The notes under the pieces were generated by a model. That model saw nothing but the letters and a program-made list of their open reading frames with translations. It ran no database searches and was not told where the DNA came from. Shown piece by piece: positions 45,283 to 54,205 of a DNA stretch of 64,000 bases. Source of the stretch: an uncultured Lachnospiraceae bacterium (GTDB lineage Bacteria > Bacillota > Clostridia > Lachnospirales > Lachnospiraceae); contig CANOEC010000001.1 of assembly GCA_947564735.1 (NCBI GenBank), positions 62,001 through 126,000 on the forward strand. The letters are read 5' to 3'. Position numbers and translations under genes: made by a program. Positions within the stretch are counted from its first letter, which is position 1, and each line of letters begins with the position of its first letter.

Positions 45283-45540
45283 TTACTTTTTCAAAAAATC
45301 ACTAAATTCTTTCAATTCCTTTTTTGTATCTTCTGAAAGTCTATTATATTCTATATCATGAGTTGCTCCCTCTAATGTATATAAATGTACCAGACACACA
45401 TTCGGATATTTCTGTTTTAATCTGAGAAATGCGTCTTTTGCACCTATATCAATAAGTTCCTCGGAAGATGCAATACCAACAGAGGTTAGCTTTCTTGCCA
45501 TTTCTTTACCAATATTCATCATTGACATTAACTCTGACAT
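45283..45540 (-). CDS. TfoX C-terminal-domain protein
   Basis: 85 aa consisting only of the TfoX_C helix-hairpin-helix-like domain: MMNIGKEMARKLTSVGIASSEELIDIGAKDAFLRLKQKYPNVCLVHLYTLEGATHDI. The ATG at 45540 follows GGAGG by 5 bases. Stand-alone TfoX_C proteins are common in Firmicutes and are not shown to control competence. Confidence 0.88.
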   Translation of the reverse strand: MSELMSMMNIGKEMARKLTSVGIASSEELIDIGAKDAFLRLKQKYPNVCLVHLYTLEGATHDIEYNRLSEDTKKELKEFSDFLKK

Positions 45541-45598
45541 ATTTACCTCCAACTCTTTATGGCTTGCATATTTCTATAAATTGGATTTTTTACTACAG

Positions 45599-46060
45599 TC
45601 AATTTCTCAATTTTTTCTCCATGATTTCATAAACCAACTTAACATCATTCTCTAATTCAAGCGCGCCATGCCCTACCGTTTTATATCCTCTATGCTCATA
45701 TAAAAATACGGCAGGAAGTGATGCATCCAAGATTGCAGCAGAAGAGTTTTTTGCAATTTCTGTTTCTAGGCAATCCAAAATATATGAGCCACAGCCATGA
45801 TTTTGATAACAAGGTAATACATATACTCCTGTGATATGGTTATGGTCGAAACATCCTGTTCCCACAATCCTTTGGTCATCTAATAATACCCCCATATTCC
45901 CCGAAGCTATTCCTTCTAAAATATGTTCCCGATTATGGTGTTTACAAAAGAAATCCACTACTTCTTTCGGATAATATTTTGAATAGACCATTTTAATTGT
46001 TGTATGTAAAACATTTTGTATATCTTCTGCCATAACAGATGCTGCCATTGTATATATCAT
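45599..46060 (-). CDS. GNAT acetyltransferase
   Basis: 153 aa: IQNVLHTTIKMVYSKYYPKEVVDFF, acceptor region VGTGCFDHNHITGVYVLPCYQNHGCGSYIL (acetyl-CoA loop QNHGCG) and LYEHRGYKTV. The first ten residues (MIYTMAASVM) do not look like the usual IRKATKEDA start and may be a rearranged N-terminus. Substrate unknown. Lies 58 bases upstream of the TfoX_C gene on the same strand. Confidence 0.82.
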   Translation of the reverse strand: MIYTMAASVMAEDIQNVLHTTIKMVYSKYYPKEVVDFFCKHHNREHILEGIASGNMGVLLDDQRIVGTGCFDHNHITGVYVLPCYQNHGCGSYILDCLETEIAKNSSAAILDASLPAVFLYEHRGYKTVGHGALELENDVKLVYEIMEKKLRN

Positions 46061-46228
46061 ACTCTTACCTCGTCAAGTACCAATCTGTTTATCTCTTTAC
46101 GTTTTCCTAAATCTCTGAAATAAAATTCAAATCGCAAAATACTCCCCAATGATCACTTGCTGCAAACAGATTATATCAGCATTTATTGTTTGAATGGTTA
46201 TCCCAACCGTCACACCAATCTATAAAAC

Positions 46229-46432
46229 CTATCCCTTTAATCCCCGCGACTGCCTATCCATATCCTCAATCACAATATCGTATATCTCACCAAGGGTAGC
46301 GCAATATTCCAATACCTTCCAAGGCTCGTTGGTATGGAAATGTATCTTTATCATTTCTTCATCCCCTACCGCCAGAAGGCAGTCGCCTTGCTCTAATAAT
46401 CTATAAATCTTCTGAACAAAATCCAATATCAA
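46229..46432 (-). pseudogene. Duplicate of the FakA-C-like gene with a 105-bp deletion
   Basis: Nearly identical to 43548-43856 but missing exactly 105 bases, including the ribosome site and start codon. The breakpoint falls at CAAGG, which occurs at both edges of the missing segment in the intact copy (43810-43814 and 43705-43709). Confidence 0.85.
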
Positions 46433-46439
46433 CAGTATA

Positions 46440-46694
46440 CATCAGCCTATCTACATTGTAAATAGTGCGCCCATCTCCTGCATTCTCTTGGCATAAGGAA
46501 CGACTTCTTCCCTCGTCCTAAGTTCTACCCCGAAAATCTCACCCAGCTCATGATGATTCGGTTTTATCAGAAATGGATGATATTCCAGCAAATTGACCAA
46601 CAGCTCCCCCGTAGCATCGTAAACCCTAATTGAAAATTCTCTGCCGAAACGATATAATCGAGCGACGGATTTAAAGTAACCGTGTAAATCATCC
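46440..46694 (-). pseudogene. Duplicate of the PfkB kinase gene with two large deletions
   Basis: Three blocks match the intact kinase region: the intergenic end, the middle around YHPFLIKPNHHELGEIFG, and the first ~25 codons. About 290 and 410 bases are missing between them, judged against 43894-44185 and 44332-44741. It cannot make an enzyme. Confidence 0.85.
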
Positions 46695-46720
46695 CTTTAT
46701 CTCCTTTTACATAATAGCTG

Positions 46721-47173
46721 CTATCCCCTACCAAGTTCCTTTAACGCCTCTAACGTTCCTTTCAGATTCCTTGCATGCCAATTATTAATAAATGTCCAGT
46801 CCTCCAGACTGTTCATGCCCGAATTGCGAAGCGCGCTTAACTCCGCCTGCTGCGCCATCAGTGAAATTACCTCTTCCTCAAACCGGATATCAATGCGATA
46901 GTTTAATCCGGATTCCGTCACCTGCACGCTAAGAATTGAATCGTAAGGCAGTTCCAGCGCAACCTCCTTCTTGACATCCGCCCACACACTGCCAAATGGA
47001 AGAAGTACAATTGAGTCCTTGCAGAAAGAAAGCGCAAAGAAGTTATTCCACAAGAGTTTAGCAATCCTATCGCTTAAGTTTACCGGTGCATAAGATACAA
47101 CAATTGACTTACCTTCCTCCGCCTCATAACCTAATCCCTCTAATATCTGATTGATTCTTTTTGTGTTTGCCAT
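46721..47173 (-). CDS. Unknown 150-aa protein
   Basis: I do not recognise a named family. MANTKRINQILEGLGYEAEEGKSIVVSYAPVNLSDRIAKLLWNNFF is followed by alternating strands (DSIVLLPFG, LELPYDSILSVQV, YRIDIRFEE) that suggest a PH-like or bacterial-PH fold, then a helical end. Cytosolic. The ATG at 47173 follows AAAGGAG by ~10 bases. Confidence 0.65.
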   Translation of the reverse strand: MANTKRINQILEGLGYEAEEGKSIVVSYAPVNLSDRIAKLLWNNFFALSFCKDSIVLLPFGSVWADVKKEVALELPYDSILSVQVTESGLNYRIDIRFEEEVISLMAQQAELSALRNSGMNSLEDWTFINNWHARNLKGTLEALKELGRG

Positions 47174-47298
47174 AATGACCACGCTCCTTTGTTCTTTGTT
47201 TGATGTTGGATTCATTATAGCAACGCAATTTTATTACGGCGTACTTCCTTCGCAAACTGTTTTTTTGACTACGTCAACGGTCAATTCTTTCTCAAATT

Positions 47299-48030
47299 TT
47301 ATAATCCCGCTCTATACTCTGACTTCGCCTTACGGGACAGAGGACACTCTTCCCCCGTGTCAAGCTCCACAATCTGTTCTTTCAGATGTACTGTCCGAAC
47401 ATGTGCGCGATTCACGAGAAAGCCCCTGTGGCACCTCCAGAATCCCTCTCCTAGCTGCTCTTGAAAATGATCGAGACTATTGTTAAACTCCAGAAGTTCA
47501 TTGACCAGATGCAGCCGTAACGTATGCTTATATCCCAGCGCTTCAAAATATAAAATATCCTGCATCGGAATATGACGCACCGTATCAAATAATTTGAGTG
47601 TACAATAACTGCCCTGTCCCGCAGGTTCATCGTGCAGTCTTTCCTGAATGCTCTCAAAGCATTCCCGCACTCTCACGCTCATTGCGTCATAGTCGCCTTT
47701 CACGATATAATCCAAGGCTTCCAAGCGCAGGCGGAACGTCTCAAACGCCAAATCACCATGCGCAGTGATAAACACAATAAAGCCTCTGGGATCATACCTG
47801 CGCAGTTCCTGCGCGAGTTTCAGTCCGCTCATCTGACCCGGAAAATCTATATCCAGCAAATAAATCGCGGGAACTGTGTCCTGCCGCTGTAATTCCAATA
47901 ATTGTTCCGGATCATCCGCCACGCGCACAGGTCCTATATCTGCATCCAGAATCATAATCTGGTCAGACACGATTTTCTTTAGGTGTGCACTGATTACTTG
48001 TTCATCATCACAAATATATACGGGAATCAT
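47299..48030 (-). CDS. AgrA-like LytTR response regulator
   Basis: 243 aa: receiver (PVYICDDEQ, phosphoacceptor Asp in IYLLDIDFPGQMSG, FITAHGD; the usual Lys position reads IVKGDYDAM) and LytTR domain (IPMQDILYFEALGYKHTLRLH, FWRCHRGFLVNRAHVRTV, CPLSRKAKSEYR). Partner of the GHKL kinase at 48179-49555, 148 bases upstream. No peptide gene is nearby. Confidence 0.9.
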   Translation of the reverse strand: MIPVYICDDEQVISAHLKKIVSDQIMILDADIGPVRVADDPEQLLELQRQDTVPAIYLLDIDFPGQMSGLKLAQELRRYDPRGFIVFITAHGDLAFETFRLRLEALDYIVKGDYDAMSVRVRECFESIQERLHDEPAGQGSYCTLKLFDTVRHIPMQDILYFEALGYKHTLRLHLVNELLEFNNSLDHFQEQLGEGFWRCHRGFLVNRAHVRTVHLKEQIVELDTGEECPLSRKAKSEYRAGL

Positions 48031-48178
48031 ATGTTATTCTCTCAATCCAATTCTCTATGTCAGAGTCTCAAGTTGCCGTCTGAACAAATTCAGACTTTGA
48101 TAAAATTAGCTATCAAGATGATTTTTCATCCTGCTATCCGATTTATACAATTTCCGCTCTTTTGACCGACTATATCTA

Positions 48179-49555
48179 TCATTGTACCGGCTGAATCGGT
48201 ATATGAAGCTCCTGCACAAAAAACCCATCACGCAGATAGGTTCTCGCAATACAGCCGGGATAATGGGATACTATCTTGCGATAACTGCTAAGCCCGGTTC
48301 CGCGACCGCTTCCTTTAGTGGTGTAACCCTTCCGCGAAAGCGCATTCAACTCCGGTTCCTTCTCATAATTATTTGCCACCGCTATATAAAGTTCCTTTTC
48401 ATCCTGCAGTAGTACAAGACGTATCTGCGCGTCTTTCTCCGGAACTGCCTCTATTGCATTATCAATCAGAATACCAAGGCTTCGCAATAAATCCGCTGTC
48501 TCCATCATCTGCTTTTCCTTCACCGAATAGAGCACCTCCAGCACACTCTGTATATGCTTCTGGCGCATTGCCGCCAGCTTCGCGGTGAGCAGACTGCGAA
48601 TCGGATAGGATTGTATGTTATTCAGACAATCCATCTGTTTAATCTCATTTCCAAGCTTTTCATCGAAATAGCTGCTTGTCTTTTTCATAAATTCCTGTAT
48701 TCCGTCAAGATCGCCTTCCTGTGCCTGCAAAACCAGTCCTGAGAAAAGATTTGTCACATCATGCCGAAAGGCGCGAATCTCTTGCTGCAACTCCTCCAAC
48801 AATTCCATGTGTGAGCGCTGCTGCGCAATCGTCTCCTCCTGCGCATGAATCTTCTCCTGCCCGGCAGTGTACATCGCCATAAACTGTATCCATAACAGCA
48901 CCACGATAATCAAGGAAAAGAAGAAAAGCGCATACAGCGCATTCGGTTCTGCGCCCGGATAAAAGAAATCGACAAATGACCAAAAGAGCATAAACGCCCA
49001 GCTAACTGTCAGCAAAACAACGGTTTTCAATCTGGTGGAAAACAAGCCGGCAAAATAACGGTAAAACTCGCTTTTGTGCAATATATAAGCTGCCAGAAAG
49101 GCAATGAAAAATCCCCACAGCTTAGGAAAAACAATGGTTATAAAAGTATAAAGATACATTCCCCCAAAGGTTGGACTATAGGCTTCTGCCGCCGCAGACA
49201 CCACATCGTCCGCCGTATAAATAATGAAATGACTGAGCATAGTAGCAGTCAATCCTTGTATAAAAGGAACTCCATAACATTTCCTCATTACGATTCCCAA
49301 TGCAGCCGCCTCAACTGTATATGCAATCAGTGAAAAAAGAAGTTCAAAATATGGTCCGAAAATATATTCCTCGTCAATAAGCCACGACGATAAGAGCATA
49401 CACAGCACATAAATCGCACTGGAACATACCGCATAGATAAGAAATGGACGTATCCTTACTCTCTTACCGACAATACCGGCACTCAGCCAGAACATACCAA
49501 GTCCCGACAGGATAAAAACAAAAATGACGACCGAAATCCGAAATGCAAAGGGCAT
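48179..49555 (-). CDS. AgrC-like GHKL sensor histidine kinase
   Basis: 458 aa: six to seven membrane helices (1-220), a coiled linker, phosphoacceptor segment EIRAFRHDVTNLFSGLVL, then GHKL ATPase motifs LIDNAIEAVPEKD and GSGRGTGLSSYRKI. Probably senses an extracellular peptide. It is transcribed before the LytTR gene. The region between it and the fucU gene holds a fragment of an XRE gene. Confidence 0.9.
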   Translation of the reverse strand: MPFAFRISVVIFVFILSGLGMFWLSAGIVGKRVRIRPFLIYAVCSSAIYVLCMLLSSWLIDEEYIFGPYFELLFSLIAYTVEAAALGIVMRKCYGVPFIQGLTATMLSHFIIYTADDVVSAAAEAYSPTFGGMYLYTFITIVFPKLWGFFIAFLAAYILHKSEFYRYFAGLFSTRLKTVVLLTVSWAFMLFWSFVDFFYPGAEPNALYALFFFSLIIVVLLWIQFMAMYTAGQEKIHAQEETIAQQRSHMELLEELQQEIRAFRHDVTNLFSGLVLQAQEGDLDGIQEFMKKTSSYFDEKLGNEIKQMDCLNNIQSYPIRSLLTAKLAAMRQKHIQSVLEVLYSVKEKQMMETADLLRSLGILIDNAIEAVPEKDAQIRLVLLQDEKELYIAVANNYEKEPELNALSRKGYTTKGSGRGTGLSSYRKIVSHYPGCIARTYLRDGFFVQELHIPIQPVQ

Positions 49556-49620
49556 ACCTTACAACTCCTTTTTCACCGTGCTGCTCTTCTCATTTTACTA
49601 TTCCAGCCATCATTTTTCAA

Positions 49621-49653
49621 CTACGCCATCGCCTTAACGACTGCTTTCATCCC
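49621..49653 (-). pseudogene. Tail fragment of an XRE/Gly-rich gene
   Basis: The minus strand reads GMKAVVKAMA-stop. The intact gene at 57829 ends GWMKAVIRAMA-stop, and the nucleotides after both stops (TAGTTRAAAAA) also agree. Only the last ~10 codons survive. Confidence 0.5.
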
Positions 49654-49698
49654 CTCTTGTACTATACACTCTCAAAAAAGTTATGATTGCTTCCTAAA

Positions 49699-50145
49699 CT
49701 AATCTGTATCCATCATAACAACGCCTTTTTTTAAAATAAGATTGGCATATTGTGCCGTTTCTCCCGTCATGATAACAACCGATGAGTTATCTCTTGTTTT
49801 CTCATAGAACTTCCATTTATCTATTTTTTCAAAGCAATCTTTTCCTCTTGCATCATATTTTGATACAATCTCTTGATATTCCTCCCATATGGGCGTCTTC
49901 ACAGGGTCCCCCGCTACCACATCCATCAGCGTCACCGGATGCTCCACATAGGTATCTAATGGAAAAACTTTTAAAATCGCATCTAAGATTTCCGGGATTC
50001 CATGTCCATCCATGCGGATGACTTTCTTCCCATAGGTATGCCCCGGAAAGTTTCCGTCTCCAATCGTCAATTCATCTGTATGCCCCATTTCACATAATAC
50101 CTTCAATAACTCCGGGGACAAAATTCTTGGGATTCCTTTTAACAT
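49699..50145 (-). CDS. fucU: FucU-type sugar mutarotase (RbsD/FucU family)
   Basis: 148 aa; interconverts alpha and beta anomers of L-fucose-like sugars. Diagnostic segments are GIPRILSPELLKVLCEMGHTDELTIGDGNFPG (His and Asp of the active site), IRMDGHGIPEILDAIL and the C-terminal TGETAQYANLILKKGV. Last gene of the six-gene sugar-oxidation operon, 16 bases after the lactonase. L-galactose differs from L-fucose only at C6, so it is a plausible substrate. Confidence 0.9.
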   Translation of the reverse strand: MLKGIPRILSPELLKVLCEMGHTDELTIGDGNFPGHTYGKKVIRMDGHGIPEILDAILKVFPLDTYVEHPVTLMDVVAGDPVKTPIWEEYQEIVSKYDARGKDCFEKIDKWKFYEKTRDNSSVVIMTGETAQYANLILKKGVVMMDTD

Positions 50146-50161
50146 CGCATTTCCTCCTCTG

Positions 50162-51034
50162 TCAGTCTTCTACCATATTGGGAATCTTCGGCAGCTCTTT
50201 CTGATGACCAAAGTCATAGAACTTTTCTGCATTTTCTCCCAAAACCCTTTTCTTATCCTCATCCGAAAGCTCCTTGCTTTTCCAGATAAAATCCTGTGAC
50301 ATCAGATAAGTAATGGCAGTCATCGTTCTTGGATAGTCGCTTCCCCACATAAGCTTTTCTATTCCGCAGATTTCTTTTGCTTTTAAAATAGCTTGCACGG
50401 CAGAGGGGTAAGGATAGTACTCCTTGTGGTACAGCCATGTTATCCCGCCGCTTTCAACATACACATTCGGATACCTTGCAAGGGCAATCTGTGCCTCCCA
50501 GCCCTTTCGCCCTGCCATGCCAAAATGCCCAAGGACAACTTTTACATCCGGGTATTCTTCTATCATCTCACGCAAAGCTCCCACCTGCGCTTCCCCTTCC
50601 GCCAGCTCGACCGCCACAAATTTTCCGTCTGCCTGCGCTGCCCGAAAGACCGGCAGTGCAGTCTCAAGGGGCGCTTTCATCCTCGCAGCGCAGATTTTAA
50701 TCCCGTCGAAGCCTTCCACCCGGAAATTGTCCCGTTCCTCGTACAGACTGCAAATCCGAATCCTGTCCGGATATTTTTTCCTGACTTCCAGCAGATACTG
50801 GTCTTGATTGCCGTCCATATACTCCTGCGTAACGACCGCTGCATTCACCCTTGCATAATCCATATTGGAAATCAGATATTCCGCCCTGTTTTCACCATCC
50901 AGAAGATAGGGCGGCATCATCTGGCGCACCGTTCCCGCAAAATCACTTTTTCCTCCGTCCAGTCCTCTGACAGCTCCTTGCGCCACTTCTCCCTGCTGTT
51001 TTTTCCACAGATGTACATGCGCATCAATAATCAT
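50162..51034 (-). CDS. Amidohydrolase-fold sugar lactonase
   Basis: ~290 aa amidohydrolase_2 protein: MIIDAHVHLWKKQ, VVTQEYMDGNQ, VLGHFGMAGR, YVESGGITWL and MWGSDYPRT. L-fucono-, L-rhamnono- and galactaro-lactonases belong here, so opening of an aldonolactone to the acid fits the operon. The ATG at 51034 follows GGAGGGAG. A hairpin repeat separates it from uxaA. Confidence 0.85.
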   Translation of the reverse strand: MIIDAHVHLWKKQQGEVAQGAVRGLDGGKSDFAGTVRQMMPPYLLDGENRAEYLISNMDYARVNAAVVTQEYMDGNQDQYLLEVRKKYPDRIRICSLYEERDNFRVEGFDGIKICAARMKAPLETALPVFRAAQADGKFVAVELAEGEAQVGALREMIEEYPDVKVVLGHFGMAGRKGWEAQIALARYPNVYVESGGITWLYHKEYYPYPSAVQAILKAKEICGIEKLMWGSDYPRTMTAITYLMSQDFIWKSKELSDEDKKRVLGENAEKFYDFGHQKELPKIPNMVED

Positions 51035-51058
51035 GTTTACTCCCTCCTCTCGTACATC

Positions 51059-51138
51059 TTTCCTATAAGAAAATTTGCTCCGCAAATTATCTTGGGAAGA
51101 ATGCAGAGCATTCTTCTGCTCTCTGGAGAAATTTCCTA
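51059..51138. repeat. Palindromic intergenic repeat, diverged copy
   Basis: Same order as the units at 38.75 kb: AATTTGC-TCC-GCAAATT (51072-51088), ATCTTGG, GAAGAATGC-AGA-GCATTCTTC (51096-51116), then GAAATTTCCTA. The stems differ in base but remain paired. Its edge supplies the uxaA stop codon. Confidence 0.8.
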
Positions 51139-52617
51139 CAATGTTACGCCGTCCTTAAAAATCGCAATTCCCCGAAACCCATTCTGCTCCGACTCTGTCT
51201 GTCTCCCACCGGCTGTCTCGATTACAAGCTGTAGCAGCCGTTTTGCCGCATCTTCTATGGATTCCCCATCCGCCACCACGCCTGCGTCAAAGTCAATCCA
51301 ACCCTGCTTTCTTACCGCCAGCTCCGTATTGGTGGCAATTTTCACCGTCGGAGCCGGCGCGCCAAACGGTGTTCCGCGCCCTGTTGTAAAAAGAATCAAG
51401 TGCGCCCCTGCCGCTGTCATTGCCGTGGAACTGACCAAATCATTGCCCGGTCCATAGAGCAGATTTAAGCCTTTTGTCACCACCGGCTCACCATATCCTA
51501 TCACGTCCATAATCGGTGCCATGCCGCCCTTCTGCACACATCCGCAGCTTTTATCTTCCAGCGTTGTAATGCCTCCCTGCCGGTTGCCGGGACTCGGATT
51601 ATCATAGACCACCTCATGATGGCTGATAAAATAATGCTTAAATCCGTTAATCATGCGCACCGCCTTATCAAAAACCGCCTCGTCAATACAACGGTTCAGC
51701 AACATTTCCTCTGCACCGAACATCTCCGGCACCTCGGTAAGAACGGTACTTGCACCCCTTGCACACATCATATCGTTGAAACGCCCTACCACGGGATTTG
51801 CCGTAATGCCGGAAAGTCCGTCCGAACCGCCGCATTTCATACCGATCACAAGTTCGCTGACCGATATCTCTTCCCTTGTAAACTGTCCTGCATACTCCGC
51901 GCACTGTTTCAGCAGTTTCCTTGCTTCTTCAAACTCATCGTCTACCTCTTGACAAATCAGAAATTTGACGCGGTCTGCATCATATTCTCCCAGTTCCTCC
52001 AGAAACTGCTCATGGGTCAGATTTTCACAGCCAAGACCAAGCACCAGCACTGCAGCGGCATTCGGATGCCTTGTAAGCGCCGCCAGAAGCTTCCTTGTCT
52101 GCACGTGGTCTTCTCCCGTCTGGCTGCATCCATAAGGATGCGCAAATGTATACAACCCTTCAACGCTGCCTGTTACCAGATTCTGATTATCCTCCGCCAT
52201 CTTTTTCGCCACATCATTGACGCAGCCCACTGTAGGGACAATCCAGATTTCATTACGAATGGCGGCTCTGCCGTCCCTTCTCCGATATCCCATAAAGGTT
52301 TCCGGCTCCACAGGTGTTAACGGTTTTACATTCGGATGATAGCTGTATTCTATTTCTCCAGACAGATTTGTCCGCATATTATGAGTATGAAGCCACGTCC
52401 CTGCTGCCGCAGATACCGTAACATGTCCGATAGGAAAACCGTATTTTATCACATGTTCTCCTTCCGGGATATCCTTGAGAGCCATCTTATGACCCTGCAT
52501 AATATCTTCCTTTGCAGTGACGATTATTTCCCCCACATTCACGCGCTCTCCTGCCTTAATGGAGCAAAGCGCCACCACTACATTATCCTTCTCATTGATA
52601 CGGATTACTTTGTTCAT
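51136..52617 (-). CDS. uxaA: Altronate dehydratase UxaA
   Basis: Dehydrates D-altronate to 2-keto-3-deoxy-D-gluconate using an iron centre. 493 aa, full length: N-terminal SAF domain (~1-90, with DNVVVALCSIKAGE and GHKMALKDIPEGEHVIKYG) and a C-terminal domain with HPYGCSQTGEDH, LGLGCEN, GMKCGGSDGLSGITANPVVG and EDKSCGCVQKGG. Follows uxaB by 22 bases. GalD-type galactarate or related dehydratases are alternatives, but the neighbouring uxaB supports altronate. Confidence 0.9.
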   Translation of the reverse strand: MNKVIRINEKDNVVVALCSIKAGERVNVGEIIVTAKEDIMQGHKMALKDIPEGEHVIKYGFPIGHVTVSAAAGTWLHTHNMRTNLSGEIEYSYHPNVKPLTPVEPETFMGYRRRDGRAAIRNEIWIVPTVGCVNDVAKKMAEDNQNLVTGSVEGLYTFAHPYGCSQTGEDHVQTRKLLAALTRHPNAAAVLVLGLGCENLTHEQFLEELGEYDADRVKFLICQEVDDEFEEARKLLKQCAEYAGQFTREEISVSELVIGMKCGGSDGLSGITANPVVGRFNDMMCARGASTVLTEVPEMFGAEEMLLNRCIDEAVFDKAVRMINGFKHYFISHHEVVYDNPSPGNRQGGITTLEDKSCGCVQKGGMAPIMDVIGYGEPVVTKGLNLLYGPGNDLVSSTAMTAAGAHLILFTTGRGTPFGAPAPTVKIATNTELAVRKQGWIDFDAGVVADGESIEDAAKRLLQLVIETAGGRQTESEQNGFRGIAIFKDGVTL

Positions 52618-52639
52618 ATTTTACTCCGTTTCTAACCTT

Positions 52640-54133
52640 CTACAGACAGGAGGCAAATGCGGCAAGCGCACCCTGACTGCGGATTATTTTTAATCCCCCT
52701 GCCACAGCAGCTTCAAACCCTTCAATCTCTGTCAGATTTCTCTCCCAGAATCTGGCATCTGACAAAACTTCATGTACAAGCGTTTCCGCATCATCTTCTC
52801 TGTGCGCATAATAAAAATCTAACACCCATGCATCATCCTGCACCTTATACTCATTGCCTTTGGCACGTCTGCAGATTAGTCCGTCAGCCTCCCGCCTCTG
52901 AATTTCATTACTGTAGAAAGCAATATATGCTGCCATGCTCATGACCAGACAGGACGGCAGTTCTTTTCTCTCCTCCACATAAGCCAGCAGGGAGGGCAGG
53001 TTCCGCGCTTTCCATTTTGACGAACTGTTTAGGGAAATGCTCATAAGCTCATGGTCTACAAAGGGATTATTAAAACGGTCTGTCACTGCTGCAGCAAACT
53101 CCTTTAACTCTGCTTCATCCAGCTCATGTCTCAGTGTAGGAATCACCTCATCATAGAGCAGTTTATCCATAAAACCTCTCACCGTGTCGTCATGCATACA
53201 GTCCCTTACGATATGAAAACCTGCAAGATAGGCTCCCAGAACGAAGCCCGTATGTGCGCCATTTAGGATGCGGACCTTGCGGTGTTTGTACGGAGTCACA
53301 TCGGGAACGACATGAACATTCAGCCCGGCTTCCTTAAAAGGAAGCCTCTCTTCCAGTTCCGCAGGACCCTCTATCATCCAGACGCCGAAGCATTCTCCCA
53401 CATCTATCAGCTCGTCATGATATCCATTTTCCTTCTCCAAAGCTTCCACTTCCTTCCGGTCGCGGATGCGCCCCGGCACAATACGGTCTACAAGCGTGGA
53501 GCAAAAAAGGTTATCTTCACGAACCCATGTCAGAAACCCTTCCTCCAGTTTCCAGTCACGGATATACTGCTCAACACATTTTAACAGCTCTTTGCCGTTA
53601 TCATCAATCAATTCGCAGCACAGCATAGTAAGCCCCGGTTTACCTGCCTTATACCGCTCGTAAAGAATCCGGGTCAGTTTTGCCGGAAAGCTGACCGGCG
53701 GACATTGGTCAAACGTACTTTCTTTATCGTATACAATCCCTGCCTCCGTCGTGTTAGACACAATCATTTCCAAATCATCACTCACTGCCGCCTGCAGTAC
53801 GGCGTCAAAGTCCTCGTAAGGGTTGATGCATCGGCTGACAGCGGATATGACCCTCTTTACGTCTACCTTCCGCCCCCTTTCGCTCCCTCGAAGATAGAGC
53901 GTATACAAGCCTTCCTGCTCGTTAATTAACTCCGTCAGTCCTTGGGCGATGGGCTGAACCACCACAATCTTGCCGTTCCAGCCTGCGCGTTCATTGGCGC
54001 AGTCAAACCAGTAATCCACAAAGGCACGGAGAAAATTCCCCTCGCCAAACTGCATGACCTTCTCAGCCCCGCTCTCCTTGATATACCCTTGATAATTGCT
54101 CTCTTTTAATACTGTATAATTTAGTCTCTTCAT
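52640..54133 (-). CDS. uxaB: Tagaturonate reductase UxaB
   Basis: NADH-dependent reduction of D-tagaturonate to D-altronate. Mannitol-dehydrogenase-family enzyme of ~497 aa: VMQFGEGNFLRAFVDYWFD at the N-terminal Rossmann region, VSNTTEAGIVYD, DNLFCSTLVDRIVPG, and the catalytic Lys/Asn-His segment YKHRKVRILNGAHT. The ATG at 54133 (MKRLNYTVL) follows GGGAGG by 5 bases. Upstream is a nested hairpin element, downstream uxaA. Confidence 0.92.
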   Translation of the reverse strand: MKRLNYTVLKESNYQGYIKESGAEKVMQFGEGNFLRAFVDYWFDCANERAGWNGKIVVVQPIAQGLTELINEQEGLYTLYLRGSERGRKVDVKRVISAVSRCINPYEDFDAVLQAAVSDDLEMIVSNTTEAGIVYDKESTFDQCPPVSFPAKLTRILYERYKAGKPGLTMLCCELIDDNGKELLKCVEQYIRDWKLEEGFLTWVREDNLFCSTLVDRIVPGRIRDRKEVEALEKENGYHDELIDVGECFGVWMIEGPAELEERLPFKEAGLNVHVVPDVTPYKHRKVRILNGAHTGFVLGAYLAGFHIVRDCMHDDTVRGFMDKLLYDEVIPTLRHELDEAELKEFAAAVTDRFNNPFVDHELMSISLNSSSKWKARNLPSLLAYVEERKELPSCLVMSMAAYIAFYSNEIQRREADGLICRRAKGNEYKVQDDAWVLDFYYAHREDDAETLVHEVLSDARFWERNLTEIEGFEAAVAGGLKIIRSQGALAAFASCL

Positions 54134-54205
54134 ATGAACCTCCCTATCTGCCCACAGATGTTCAAGTCTGTGCGGCGGATACCCGTATTTTGGGCATTCT
54201 CTGGC

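Noticed and set aside
45170-45361. Plus-strand frame of 63 codons
   Set aside because: AT-rich, no ribosome site, overlaps the TfoX-C gene on the other strand.
48031-48178. Hidden AgrD-like peptide between the LytTR and GHKL genes
   Set aside because: Short frames here lack a Cys-containing core followed by a charged Pro-rich tail, and none has a good ribosome site.
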